A DNA stretch of 64,000 nucleotides, taken from the NCBI RefSeq assembly GCF_003946045.1, contig NZ_RHNW01000008.1:56669-120668 (forward strand), written 5' to 3'. The stretch's first letter is position 1, and each line of letters starts with the position of its first letter. Positions 44,567 to 52,933 of the stretch are shown here, piece by piece. A model generated the notes under the pieces. It saw nothing but the letters and a program-made list of their open reading frames with translations, was not told the origin of the DNA and did no database searches. This DNA is from Levilactobacillus mulengensis (GTDB lineage Bacteria > Bacillota > Bacilli > Lactobacillales > Lactobacillaceae). The position numbers were made by a program, and so were the translations under genes.

Positions 44567-45145
44567 CTAGTTGATTTGAAATGCTCGGTAGTAGTTGTCC
44601 TCCTTGGACTCCCCAAACATACTGAGACTTAGACTGTCATAGGTTCCCGGATAGAAGAAGACTACCGGAACATCCGTGATGATTTGATGCATCGTATTTA
44701 AAACTTTATGTGCCCGAATCAATGGAAAGATTTCCCCAATTCCCGTAACAAACACAATAACGGGCTCCTCAGGCAAATGCTGCTGCATGTACTGTACGAA
44801 TAGGTTGTCAGAACTGGTCATCTCTAGTGCATTGTTTAGCTGCTCTATCAGATAATCAATCCCGTCATTAGCCTCCATCTCCAGAACGTCCTCTTTAATT
44901 CCCATGTCGTCCAACAACTGCCACATGATTTGGTACAGATTAAATTCTACAATATCCATCCCAACAGTTTCACGATTCAACTGCTGCCGCATATTGCTGA
45001 CCTCTTCCGTCACCAGCGGCTGGTCTTGGGAATCAAACGCTAAAATATAGTATGACACTTCATTCGACAATCCCCGGCTCTGTTGAAAGTCTGGATCGGC
45101 TACTTTTTCTCGCAAGTGTTTGAGTTTTTCCATTGTCTTTGTCAT
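44567..45145 (-). CDS. brxB: BREX protein BrxB (DUF1788)
   Basis: 192 residues, the usual length. The DUF1788 features are visible: an N-terminal helix (MEKLKHLREKVADPDFQ), EPVIVFVTGIGEIFPLIRAHKVLNTMHQ near 130-157 and PVVFFYPGTYDSLSLSMFGE near 160-180. It is an essential type I BREX component of unknown activity. The ATG lies one base after the brxA stop, so translation is coupled. Confidence 0.93.
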   Translation of the reverse strand: MTKTMEKLKHLREKVADPDFQQSRGLSNEVSYYILAFDSQDQPLVTEEVSNMRQQLNRETVGMDIVEFNLYQIMWQLLDDMGIKEDVLEMEANDGIDYLIEQLNNALEMTSSDNLFVQYMQQHLPEEPVIVFVTGIGEIFPLIRAHKVLNTMHQIITDVPVVFFYPGTYDSLSLSMFGESKEDNYYRAFQIN

Positions 45146-45146
45146 G

Positions 45147-45740
45147 TTATCTCCCTAAAAATGCCGCCAATTGGCGAGTCAATCCCTTAGTATGTAATAA
45201 CGCTTCTAATCTCATATCCAGCAATGGCCGTTTTACCTGGTCATAATCGGTTTGTTCTTTAAGCAATCCGGCCTCACGTAAAAACGACTTGTACGTGCTA
45301 GCCAGTCGGCGAACCGTTTGTTCTGTCCAAGCCGCCACTTTAGGATTTTCAATTTGTTTTTGATTAAAAAATGCTTCAATTTCGTAACTGTACAGTTTTG
45401 CATCCCCTAAAATCAATTCACTACGATAAACTTCATATAAAAAATCATCAAATAGTGGATCCAACTGTAGGCTAGTCGATAGATTAATCAACTTTTGATT
45501 GGCCAAATCCAACGACGGAAATAGGTCGAAATAATCGACATCCAGTACATTTACGCGTCGCTTTAATGTCTGCACCATTCTAAGTGCTCGTGCTGTCGAC
45601 TGCTGCTGAAAATAGTTCTCCTCAGTTGCTAAAAACCGAATGTCGGCATCACTATTCCCCTGCTCACGCAGATCTAGATACTGGGAAAACTCAGTAAACC
45701 AGAATGAATGTGAAACCATTGACGCACTGTATTGTGCCAT
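45147..45740 (-). CDS. brxA: BREX protein BrxA (DUF1819)
   Basis: 197 residues, the expected size. DUF1819 features: the N-terminal segment SHSFWFTEFSQYL, NYFQQQSTARALRMVQTLKRRV, LDPLFDDFLYEVYRSELILGD and a C-terminal helix-turn-helix-like end (VKRPLLDMRLEALLHTKGLT). BrxA is a small protein that binds DNA in studied systems. It is the first gene of the BREX operon, with AGGAGG upstream. Confidence 0.93.
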   Translation of the reverse strand: MAQYSASMVSHSFWFTEFSQYLDLREQGNSDADIRFLATEENYFQQQSTARALRMVQTLKRRVNVLDVDYFDLFPSLDLANQKLINLSTSLQLDPLFDDFLYEVYRSELILGDAKLYSYEIEAFFNQKQIENPKVAAWTEQTVRRLASTYKSFLREAGLLKEQTDYDQVKRPLLDMRLEALLHTKGLTRQLAAFLGR

Positions 45741-45788
45741 CAGTTATTTCCTCCTATCATCACAATTTTTACCGAAATTTCTTTCCTA

Positions 45789-45876
45789 ATTATATAAGAA
45801 TAACCTGTTCGAAGCGACACTTCAGAGGAATTAATGAACATTACAGCTGATTTTAGTTAAAAAATTAGGTATTATA
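45789..45876 (-). promoter_or_regulatory. Candidate BREX operon promoters
   Basis: Two TATAAT boxes occur on the minus strand upstream of brxA, at 45789-45794 and 45871-45876. Neither has a good -35 at 17 bp. One of them likely drives brxA-brxB-brxC-pglX. Confidence 0.45.
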
Positions 45877-45960
45877 AGCAAATTGTTAATAAAACGACTT
45901 CATTCTCTAAAATAACCTGTCCCCATATTAACGGCTCTCCAAATCTCTGTCACCTAAAAC

Positions 45961-45990
45961 AAAAAATCCCATCAAAATTGACAGGATTTT
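45961..45990 (-). terminator. Terminator of brnQ
   Basis: AAAATCC pairs with GGGATTTT, followed by a T-run on the minus strand. It insulates the BREX operon from brnQ. Confidence 0.7.
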
Positions 45991-46012
45991 CTTCGGAATT
46001 TGATTCACTCAC

Positions 46013-47398
46013 CTAAAACCGTTCCCGCTCCGGCAACGTTCCCCGTTGACCGGCCAAGCGCAAATGACTCCAAATCAGGCTCAGCGCAAACCCAATCAGC
46101 GTCGGGACCAACCAACCAAGGCCCATGCTGGCAAACGGGATGAACTGGTGGTACAGGCCGAGCGCCGCTTGAATCGGTGTCAGACTCGTAATCATGGCCG
46201 GCGCACTATTTAGCATGTCTAACACAGCCGGTAACACCGTGAAGGCAATCGTGACCTTGTAGACCACACCCGCGTATGGCCGTTTAGACACCGTTAATGA
46301 AAGTAAAATCAACGCCAAGGCCAGCGGGTACATCAGCATCAGAACTGGCAGCGACCAGCTGATAATCGTATCCAGACCGGCGTTGGCCACCAGGAAGGAC
46401 AGAATCGTCGTCACCCGTAACCAGGCCCGGTAGCTAACTTTGGGAAATAACTTGTGGAAATCCTGGGCAAACGAGGACACCAGCCCAATCGCCGTGGTTA
46501 ACACGCCCAGCGTGACTAGGGCGCCCAGCAACAGCGTGCCCACGCGACTGAAGTAGTGGCCCACGATTTGGGATAACGCCACCCCACCATTGGCGGACAG
46601 CTTTAATTGACTCATGCTTAGGGCACCTAAGAGGACCAAGCCAAAGTAGATCAAAACTTCGAGAGAAATGCTGATGAGACCAGCCTTTGCGGTTAATTTT
46701 GTCAGCTCACGGCCGTGGTAACCGAGCCCCCGAATCGCGTGAATCAGGGTGACACTTAATGCCAGCAATGCGACGGCGTCCAGGGTATTGTAGCCCTCGA
46801 GCAGCCCGCCAATCGTGGCATTGGCCTGATAAGTCGCGGTCGGTGCCTGAGTCAAGCCACCCATGGGGTTGAGAAAGGCTACCAGGAAGACGACGGCCAA
46901 TAGCGCTAGGAACCCGGCGTTGAGGTATTTACCGACGATTTTTAGTAACGCGCCCTGGTGCGTAGCGGCAACGTAGGTCAGGGCAAAGAAGATACCGGTG
47001 AAGAGCCACATGCCAATGGTCGAAAAGTCCTTGGGAATAAAGGGTTCCGCGGCCATTTCGTAAGCCGTCGCGGCCGTCCGGGGTGTGGCGAAGAACGGCC
47101 CAATCGTCAGGTGAACTAAAATTAAGAAAATGGCTGCGTAGTGCTTGCCCACGGGACGGGCCAAATCTAACAGGCCGTCACTCTTGGTGACCACCACGGC
47201 CATGATGGCCAGCAACGGGAACAGCGACCCGGAAATGGCGAACCCCAGGGCGGCCATGAACCAGTTCGATCCGGCCATCTGTCCTAAATGAACGGGAAAA
47301 ATCAGGTTGCCAGAACCAAAGAACATGCCGAAGATTAAGGAACTGACGACTAATAATTGACCCCAACTTTGTTTTGGTGCTGCATTTGTCTTTTCCAT
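46013..47398 (-). CDS. brnQ: Branched-chain amino acid:cation symporter BrnQ
   Basis: A 461-residue, 12-helix carrier importing leucine, isoleucine and valine. The family N-terminus SSLIFGMFFGSGNLIFPVHLGQMAG (about 16-40) and FFATPRTAATAYEMAAEPF near 100-120 are diagnostic. The ATG at 47398 is eight bases after GGAGG; an adjacent ATG at 47401 is also possible. A T-box leader with its own promoter lies directly upstream, so expression should rise when a branched-chain tRNA is uncharged. Confidence 0.92.
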   Translation of the reverse strand: MEKTNAAPKQSWGQLLVVSSLIFGMFFGSGNLIFPVHLGQMAGSNWFMAALGFAISGSLFPLLAIMAVVVTKSDGLLDLARPVGKHYAAIFLILVHLTIGPFFATPRTAATAYEMAAEPFIPKDFSTIGMWLFTGIFFALTYVAATHQGALLKIVGKYLNAGFLALLAVVFLVAFLNPMGGLTQAPTATYQANATIGGLLEGYNTLDAVALLALSVTLIHAIRGLGYHGRELTKLTAKAGLISISLEVLIYFGLVLLGALSMSQLKLSANGGVALSQIVGHYFSRVGTLLLGALVTLGVLTTAIGLVSSFAQDFHKLFPKVSYRAWLRVTTILSFLVANAGLDTIISWSLPVLMLMYPLALALILLSLTVSKRPYAGVVYKVTIAFTVLPAVLDMLNSAPAMITSLTPIQAALGLYHQFIPFASMGLGWLVPTLIGFALSLIWSHLRLAGQRGTLPERERF

Positions 47399-47438
47399 CA
47401 TCAATTCCTCCAAATCTTAATTTTTACCCGTAAACGTC

Positions 47439-47695
47439 AAAAGAGCCCTTCTCCCACTACGGGAAAAGGGCTCTACAAGTAGAACGGTACCACCTTTTTG
47501 TGACGGCCGCGGCCACCACACTCATCACGGACTGATATCCGCTAGCCAAATAATGGTGGCAACCACGGCAGCCTTCTCAACCACCGAACTCAGAATTAAC
47601 CTTCACGAACCAGTGGTGGTCACTTTGCACTTCACGTGACTCCCTAGGCACCAACGGGTTCGCTACTACTTTCTTCAACGTTTTATAAGTATTGT
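47439..47695 (-). ncRNA. T-box leader of brnQ
   Basis: T-box core AGGTGGTACCG at 47485-47495 (minus strand) is followed by a strong terminator, AGAGCCCTTTTCCC/GGGAGAAGGGCTCT plus TTT, at 47439-47476. Stem I has AGTAG on its 5' side and TGAAGGTTAATT on the 3' side. With the same offset as in the nhaC leader, the specifier would be GUU (valine). The T-box call is firm; the specifier is tentative. Confidence 0.85.
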
Positions 47696-47700
47696 TGTGT

Positions 47701-47729
47701 ATTATAAGCCGGTGATTATTAAAAATCAA
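47701..47729 (-). promoter_or_regulatory. Promoter of the brnQ T-box transcript
   Basis: TTGATT (47724-47729) and TATAAT (47701-47706) on the minus strand are separated by 17 bp. The remaining 47730-47906 leads to the divergent GH20-like gene and shows nothing else clear. Confidence 0.7.
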
Positions 47730-47906
47730 TGGGTAAATTAAAATTAAATGAGACTTTTGATGTACATCTAAAATTCACCACCAAATCAAATTTCGAAGCC
47801 AAACCATCGAAATTTGACGACCACCGAGCTAACTCATTGACGGTAGTTCACTCGAACCGCTATGCTAAAAGGAATACTAAAAACCGTTTACGCTAGGAGG
47901 CGCGCG

Positions 47907-48992
47907 ATGTTCAAGAAAAATCGATGGTGGTTAACCATCCTGTTGGCAACATTAAGTTTGGTTCTATTTTTTAACCGGCCGGCACCCGCTCAGGCGGCCG
48001 TCAAAGCATCGACGCTGCCCACACAGCAGGGCCTGCTCATTGATTTAGGACGCAAGCCCATGACGGCCAGTGCCATCAAGCAGATGATCAAGGCCGCGGC
48101 CGACCGTAAATTCACGTACGTGGTGCTCTACCTGAGTGACAACGAGCACCTGAGTTTCCAATCTAAATACCTGAAAAACAAGGCCACCAAGACCGTACAC
48201 TCACCCAAAGCTTTGAAACAACTGGTCAGCTATGCCCGCGGTAAGAACGTGCAACTGGTGCCGGCCGTGGACATGCCTTCACACAGCGGCGCCATTTTAC
48301 GCCAGCTCAAGAAGTCTCATCCCAAAATTTATCGTCAGGTCAAACTAGACAGTCACACCCTGGATTACACCAAGAAACAGTCCGTGACGCTGACTAATAA
48401 GCTGTACGGCGAATTGACTGCTAGCTTTAAGAAGCAGCCTAAGCGTGATTTCCTGCTGGGGGCCGACGAAGTTCCCGGGACAAACAAGATGTACAAATCC
48501 CTGATCACCTACATCAATCAGGTGAACAAGGCCCAAAACAAGCGCGGCTTCACCACGGTCGTTTGGAACGACTCCCTGCTGAAGAGTCAGCTGAGCAAGC
48601 TCAACAAGAATATCACCGTGAATTACTGGTCCCAGTCCGGCAACCGGGCAACCACGAAAGAGTTAACGACCCGCCGCACCCAGCGTGTGTCCGTCAGCGA
48701 CCTCGTCAAGGCCAAGCGCGGCGTCGTTAACGCCAATAGCTACGCGACCTACTACCAGTTCCAGTACATTGGCAACGCCGCGCACGACCAATACTTCATC
48801 AGTTATCTGCGCGATTCTTACCGGCCCAACCTGTTCAACGAAATTAGCGCGACCGGTCTCAACCAGGACCGCACCTTCGTTCCCGGCATTAAAACCAACG
48901 GCACGCTGGTCAGTCTCTGGGGCCACGACGCCCAAAAGGTCAAGCCAGCGGCCATCGTCAACTTTATTCGTCAATTGTCGGTGCCGAAGTAA
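47907..48992 (+). CDS. Secreted GH20-like beta-N-acetylhexosaminidase
   Basis: 361 residues. A signal peptide (KKNRWWLTILLATLSLVLFF...PAQAA, cleavage about 32) is followed by one TIM barrel. GH20 landmarks are in order: LLIDLGRKPMTASAIKQMIKAA, FTYVVLYLSDNEHLSF, LVPAVDMPSHSGAIL, and the catalytic Asp-Glu in FLLGADEVPG (about residue 190). It is a short, single-domain form like dispersin-type enzymes, so N-acetylglucosamine polymers or glycans are plausible substrates. The ATG at 47907 follows AGGAGG. An ATG at 47862 would put 15 charged residues before the signal. Confidence 0.85.
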   Translation: MFKKNRWWLTILLATLSLVLFFNRPAPAQAAVKASTLPTQQGLLIDLGRKPMTASAIKQMIKAAADRKFTYVVLYLSDNEHLSFQSKYLKNKATKTVHSPKALKQLVSYARGKNVQLVPAVDMPSHSGAILRQLKKSHPKIYRQVKLDSHTLDYTKKQSVTLTNKLYGELTASFKKQPKRDFLLGADEVPGTNKMYKSLITYINQVNKAQNKRGFTTVVWNDSLLKSQLSKLNKNITVNYWSQSGNRATTKELTTRRTQRVSVSDLVKAKRGVVNANSYATYYQFQYIGNAAHDQYFISYLRDSYRPNLFNEISATGLNQDRTFVPGIKTNGTLVSLWGHDAQKVKPAAIVNFIRQLSVPK

Positions 48993-48994
48993 GT

Positions 48995-49034
48995 AAAAAT
49001 CCGTACTAGCCTATTGGGCCGGTACGGATTTTTT
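48995..49034. terminator. Bidirectional terminator between the GH20 gene and mrr
   Basis: AAAAATCCGTAC pairs with GGTACGGATTTTT. Confidence 0.85.
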
Positions 49035-49038
49035 GTAT

Positions 49039-49986
49039 TCAGTCTTCAAAGAAATCCTGATCAATTTCAAATACTTCAAACTGGCGTTTTACCTGGACTC
49101 CCACATGATACTGAAGCATCAATTCCGTCAGCTGGATGCCATCGACCAGAACGATTGAGAAGCCTTTGGCCGTTTCAACCGCCTTCTTAGAAAAGCCTGA
49201 CGTTGTAATGAAGACACCCCGGTCCGCGTGGTTGCGCGATAACGCCCCGTAAAATGAATCGATAGCTGGTCGCTGGACGGTATTTCCCGCTTCGTAGCGT
49301 TTGGCCTGCACGTAGACCGTGCTGGTTCCCAGCGCGTCTTGATTAATCACGCCGTCGATACCACCGTCATTGCTCAGTTGCGTCACCCAAGCCGACCCGT
49401 TCGGCCCCTTATACCCCATCGCTGAAAGTAAGTCGACCAACAGATTTTCAAAAAATTCCGGCGCCGACTCCCGAATTCGTTGAAGGAGGTCCGTGGCCAC
49501 CTCAGCGTTGTAGCCCTTCACCTGTTGGGTTAATCGGTCTAGAGATATCGTTGTTTCTGCTTCATCCACTGCTGATTCTGACGCTGGACTAATTTGGTTA
49601 CGGGTTTGTCGTTTCTGCAGGTCCTGTTGATGTTGAATATACTTAGGCTGTTGATGGATTAAGACTCCATCAACCAACTGATTCCCATGGACTAACTTGC
49701 TCCCCAAGCTCGTCGCCTCATAAAACCCACGCCGGGTGCGCCGCAAAAGTCCGGCGGTGGTCAGCTCACTAACCGCCCAGCCCGCTCGGTTCTCAATAAT
49801 ATTTTGCTGATTGGGATAGGTCAATTGTCGCAATGCTGTCGGCAGAAATAAGGCATTGGCGACCGCGGCATTTAATGCACGACCGTGCCATTCAGCTTGT
49901 TGCTCCGCTAATTTCAAAACGATTGGTGCCAGGGCATCCCACGTCGGTAGCCCATGCTTCCCTAATTTCAATTGCTGATAATCCAT
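49039..49986 (-). CDS. mrr: Type IV restriction endonuclease, Mrr family
   Basis: 315 residues with an N-terminal winged-helix Mrr_N domain (about 1-95, ENRAGWAVSELTTAGLLRRTRRGFYEAT) and a C-terminal Mrr catalytic domain (about 170-300). The nuclease motif is readable as LLSAMGYKG..., D in NDGGIDGVI and Q-x-K in VYVQAKRY. It cleaves modified DNA. It lies 3.3 kb from brxA beyond brnQ and the GH20 gene. Because PglX methylates DNA, co-existence with a methyl-directed nuclease implies compatible methylation. Confidence 0.9.
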   Translation of the reverse strand: MDYQQLKLGKHGLPTWDALAPIVLKLAEQQAEWHGRALNAAVANALFLPTALRQLTYPNQQNIIENRAGWAVSELTTAGLLRRTRRGFYEATSLGSKLVHGNQLVDGVLIHQQPKYIQHQQDLQKRQTRNQISPASESAVDEAETTISLDRLTQQVKGYNAEVATDLLQRIRESAPEFFENLLVDLLSAMGYKGPNGSAWVTQLSNDGGIDGVINQDALGTSTVYVQAKRYEAGNTVQRPAIDSFYGALSRNHADRGVFITTSGFSKKAVETAKGFSIVLVDGIQLTELMLQYHVGVQVKRQFEVFEIDQDFFED

Positions 49987-50341
49987 TTGCCCGTAGCCTC
50001 CTCAAAAACACTGATATCTAATCTAAGTATACCGGTCTCGGCACTAAAATTCGCGAGCAACAACGGCTTTTTCGGCCCGTTACACAACTTTTACAAATTT
50101 CCCCGACAACTCCTTCCCATCTCACCCAAACGACATTATGTGACACCCCCGAATGCTATGCTAGAACCATCAGATAGGCAAGGTTGCGACCCACAAATGA
50201 GGGGTTGTGAAGGAAGAAAGCCAATCGTCTAGTCCACTAAAAGTAAACACGACCTCCGTGAACTCGCCCCGACTGTCCTATCTGTCCTACTTACGTGACA
50301 AAATTAAGTGTTCGTCTCTGACAAAAGAAAGGTCGATATCC
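49987..50341 (+). other. Leader region of the UDG-like gene
   Basis: TATGCT near 50156 may be a -10 box for a leader of about 170 bases. GGTTGCGACCCAC...GGGGTTGTGAAGG can form weak hairpins. An in-frame GTG at 50207 would extend the gene by 45 residues but has poor spacing and an un-protein-like composition. No known riboswitch is recognised. Confidence 0.35.
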
Positions 50342-50926
50342 ATGACAAACTTAGCATTTTCAAACGTTGATAGCTGGGCCATCTGGTCCGTCCCCACTGA
50401 ATCCTTAGCCGGCAAGACTGCCAAAGAACGCGAACAAGCCTTTGGCGCCGCTTACCAACCCGAAACGTTCCCAGCGGCTGACTTACCTAACGATTTAGGC
50501 GCCGCCCTCCAAGCCAGCAAATTTGTGCTCGTGGGCATGAACCCCGGTAACGGCGCTGTTGATCACCCAGCCGACGTCGACTTTCTAAATTTCCACGGCC
50601 AAAAGAAGAGCCTCGATTACCGTCTGGCCGCAGCCGCTTACGACACGCCGGCCTGGGGCGCCTTCATGACTGACCTGTCAGGCACAATCGAAAGCGACAG
50701 TACCAAGGTCCAAATCACCGCCGCTGACGTGGTCGACCTGGAAAGTCACCTCGATGAACTCGGCGTGCCTAGTGACGCCACCTTGATTGCCATGGGCGGC
50801 AAGACCGCCGCACCGCTGACCAAGTTTGCCAAGCGCCCGGTCGCGCAAATCCAACACTACTCAGGCGCTAACGGCCACTGGAACGCAGAAGACGTTCACA
50901 ATAAGTTGGTTGAAATCACGAAATAG
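50342..50926 (+). CDS. Uracil-DNA-glycosylase-superfamily-like protein
   Basis: 194 residues. FVLVGMNPGNGAVDHP near 60-75 resembles the active-site G-x-N-P-G loop of the UDG superfamily, and ATLIAMGGKTAAPL near 143 with QIQHYSGANGHWN near 168 fit its second motif. The residues for base excision are not clearly conserved, so the enzymatic role is uncertain. The ATG at 50342 has GAAAGG nine bases upstream. Single-gene unit with a terminator at 50939. Confidence 0.5.
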   Translation: MTNLAFSNVDSWAIWSVPTESLAGKTAKEREQAFGAAYQPETFPAADLPNDLGAALQASKFVLVGMNPGNGAVDHPADVDFLNFHGQKKSLDYRLAAAAYDTPAWGAFMTDLSGTIESDSTKVQITAADVVDLESHLDELGVPSDATLIAMGGKTAAPLTKFAKRPVAQIQHYSGANGHWNAEDVHNKLVEITK

Positions 50927-50938
50927 ATTACACAACGC

Positions 50939-50973
50939 AAACCGGCTTGGGATAAGCTCCCAGGCCGGTTTTT
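50939..50973 (+). terminator. Terminator of the UDG-like gene
   Basis: AAACCGGC..TGGGA pairs with TCCCAGGCCGGTTT, followed by TTT. Confidence 0.8.
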
Positions 50974-51018
50974 GTGAATTTATAAAAATTTCGATTTAGT
51001 GTCCCTAGTCATTGCACG

Positions 51019-52008
51019 CTACTTCGTCACCAATTTAAACACGTCATCTTTGTTTCCAGTTAAGTAATTAACAATATTCTGTGTTGATATTCGCTGAAGA
51101 CTTTCCATAGAATTTTGGCTATAGAAGGCCACGTGCGGCGTGATAATAACATTCTCGCGTCCAACCAATGGATGATGCGCTAGGTCCGGATTTTCACTTT
51201 CTAATACGTCCATCGCAGCCCCCTTAAGTTGCCCTTCGTCCAGAGCTGAAATAAGATCTGCTTCCCGTAATTCAGCGCCTCTCCCCATGTTGATGAAGTA
51301 AGGATGCTTTTTCATCTGAGAAAATTTAGCTGTATCAAAGTAACGATGATTGGTCTCGTTCAGGTTCATGTGATTGGTTACCACATCCGATTCCATAAAT
51401 AGCGCCTCTGGATCTACTAACGGGACAAAATCACTGACCAAGGCATAGTGTTCATCCGTAATGAATGGATCTGTAGCCAATACACGCATGCCTAATGCAT
51501 GCGCCCGGGTTGCAACAGCCCGTCCAATTTTACCTAACCCGACAATTCCCAATGTCATATTCTCAATCCGTTGGTTAGGCAGGCATAGGTCATACCGCCA
51601 TTCATGATTCCGCTCAACGTCATTCGCATAGGCTTTGAGGTTTCGGACCAGTGCATGCATGACGGTAATTGTAAACTCAGCAACATCTTGCGTACAATAT
51701 TCTCCAACTGGACAAACACCAACGCCATATTCAGCCGCGACATCTAAATCAACGTTATCATATCCGGTAGCATTGATTGACACAACCTTGAGTTGTGGCG
51801 CATGTTCAAATACCTCACGATCAATTTTGACAAATGCTGTCAGAATAGCATCAACATCTTCTACCAGTTTTAAAAATTCTGCACGGTGGTCATTTTGATA
51901 CTCATATACCATGATTTCGCAGTCATTTAGCCCAGCGCTTAAAACCTGACGTTCAATATCATGCTGTGGCATCATTGATTCCTTATAGTCAGTAATTAAT
52001 ATCTTCAT
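51019..52008 (-). CDS. D-2-hydroxyacid dehydrogenase, cluster member
   Basis: About 329 residues, NAD-dependent reductase or dehydrogenase of 2-oxo/2-hydroxy acids. GIVGLGKIGRAVA near 147-159 is the Rossmann loop. Catalytic Arg lies in NMGRGAELRE, Glu in DVLESENP and His in ITPHVAFYS. It is the last gene of the four-gene unit beginning at 55416 and probably handles the carbon skeleton of the compound degraded there, though this is inference. The ATG at 52008 fits AAGGGGGA better than the ATG at 52014. Confidence 0.85.
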   Translation of the reverse strand: MKILITDYKESMMPQHDIERQVLSAGLNDCEIMVYEYQNDHRAEFLKLVEDVDAILTAFVKIDREVFEHAPQLKVVSINATGYDNVDLDVAAEYGVGVCPVGEYCTQDVAEFTITVMHALVRNLKAYANDVERNHEWRYDLCLPNQRIENMTLGIVGLGKIGRAVATRAHALGMRVLATDPFITDEHYALVSDFVPLVDPEALFMESDVVTNHMNLNETNHRYFDTAKFSQMKKHPYFINMGRGAELREADLISALDEGQLKGAAMDVLESENPDLAHHPLVGRENVIITPHVAFYSQNSMESLQRISTQNIVNYLTGNKDDVFKLVTK

Positions 52009-52056
52009 GTCCATCCCCCTTACAGTTAACGCCTTAATGTCAGCTTCTTTCTATAA

Positions 52057-52914
52057 CTAGGGACGAGACAGTGGGAAGGTCATGCAGTGAGGACCGCCGC
52101 CAGCCTTTAGAATTTGTTCCAATGGCAGTTCAATCACATTAACACCGGCGGCACGCAAATCACGATTAACAGATTGGTTGTTCTTGATTCCCAGTACTGT
52201 ATTGTGTCCAATAGCTTCCACGTTGCAGCCATGCTTAAAGACTAATTCGCTTGGTACATGAATAATATTGAAATTACGCCGCTTTAGCATCTGTAAAAAA
52301 TTGTAAGGTAACTCGTCCGTTGCCGCTAGACAAACGTGAGGAGCAACGATATTGAAAATCATGTCTAAATGTAGGTTAGCTGGCGCCGCTGGAACGCCCA
52401 CAACTGTGTACCCAAACTTAGCTAACTGATCTCGTAAGTTATCAACCCCTGCTTGATCAGTCCGATCAACCTCTCCAAAGGCAATCGTATGTTCATCAAT
52501 CATCCAAAAGTCTCCGCCTTCAAAAGTTCCTGCATTGCAACGGGCAATGATTGGAATCCCTAATTCTGCTAGTTTCTTTTCGTAAGCTTCACTTTCAGCT
52601 TGACGCACAGGGTGCCGGAAGCGGCCCATAATGGCCCCTTCTTTGACCATACCACCAAAGTCTCGTGAAAATGTTTCAATCTCTAAGCTTGATTGCGGAT
52701 CCATTTCAACAACTTCAATATCATTGTCTTTGTAAGCTTGAATCAAGGTTTCCCATTCTTCGACCATTTTCTTATTTTCTTCGGATTCGCCTTTATCCAT
52801 CCAATTTTTGGTGATTTCATTAATTGCATTGAACTTGTAGTATTTTGGTGAACAAACCAGAACTTTCCTTAAATCATTGGTCGCGTTAGAAACAAATACT
52901 TGTTCATTACTCAT
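52057..52914 (-). CDS. Arginine-deiminase/amidinotransferase-fold hydrolase
   Basis: 285 residues of the guanidino-group-modifying fold. The active-site trio is visible: Asp/Glu in TFEGGDFWMIDE (about 127-138), His in NLHLDMIFN (about 178) and the nucleophile Cys in GGGPHCMTFPL near the C-terminus. It lacks the helical insertion of classical arginine deiminase (about 410 residues) and is closer in size to dimethylarginine hydrolases. It should release ammonia or an amine from a guanidino or ureido compound. GGAGG precedes the ATG at 52914. It sits 19 bp after the transporter gene. Confidence 0.8.
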   Translation of the reverse strand: MSNEQVFVSNATNDLRKVLVCSPKYYKFNAINEITKNWMDKGESEENKKMVEEWETLIQAYKDNDIEVVEMDPQSSLEIETFSRDFGGMVKEGAIMGRFRHPVRQAESEAYEKKLAELGIPIIARCNAGTFEGGDFWMIDEHTIAFGEVDRTDQAGVDNLRDQLAKFGYTVVGVPAAPANLHLDMIFNIVAPHVCLAATDELPYNFLQMLKRRNFNIIHVPSELVFKHGCNVEAIGHNTVLGIKNNQSVNRDLRAAGVNVIELPLEQILKAGGGPHCMTFPLSRP

Positions 52915-52933
52915 AGTTAATTTCCTCCAATTT

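Noticed and set aside
50207..50341. 45-residue extension of the UDG-like protein
   Set aside because: The upstream GTG has only two bases to its ribosome site and the peptide is Ser/Thr-rich without order. The ATG at 50342 fits better.
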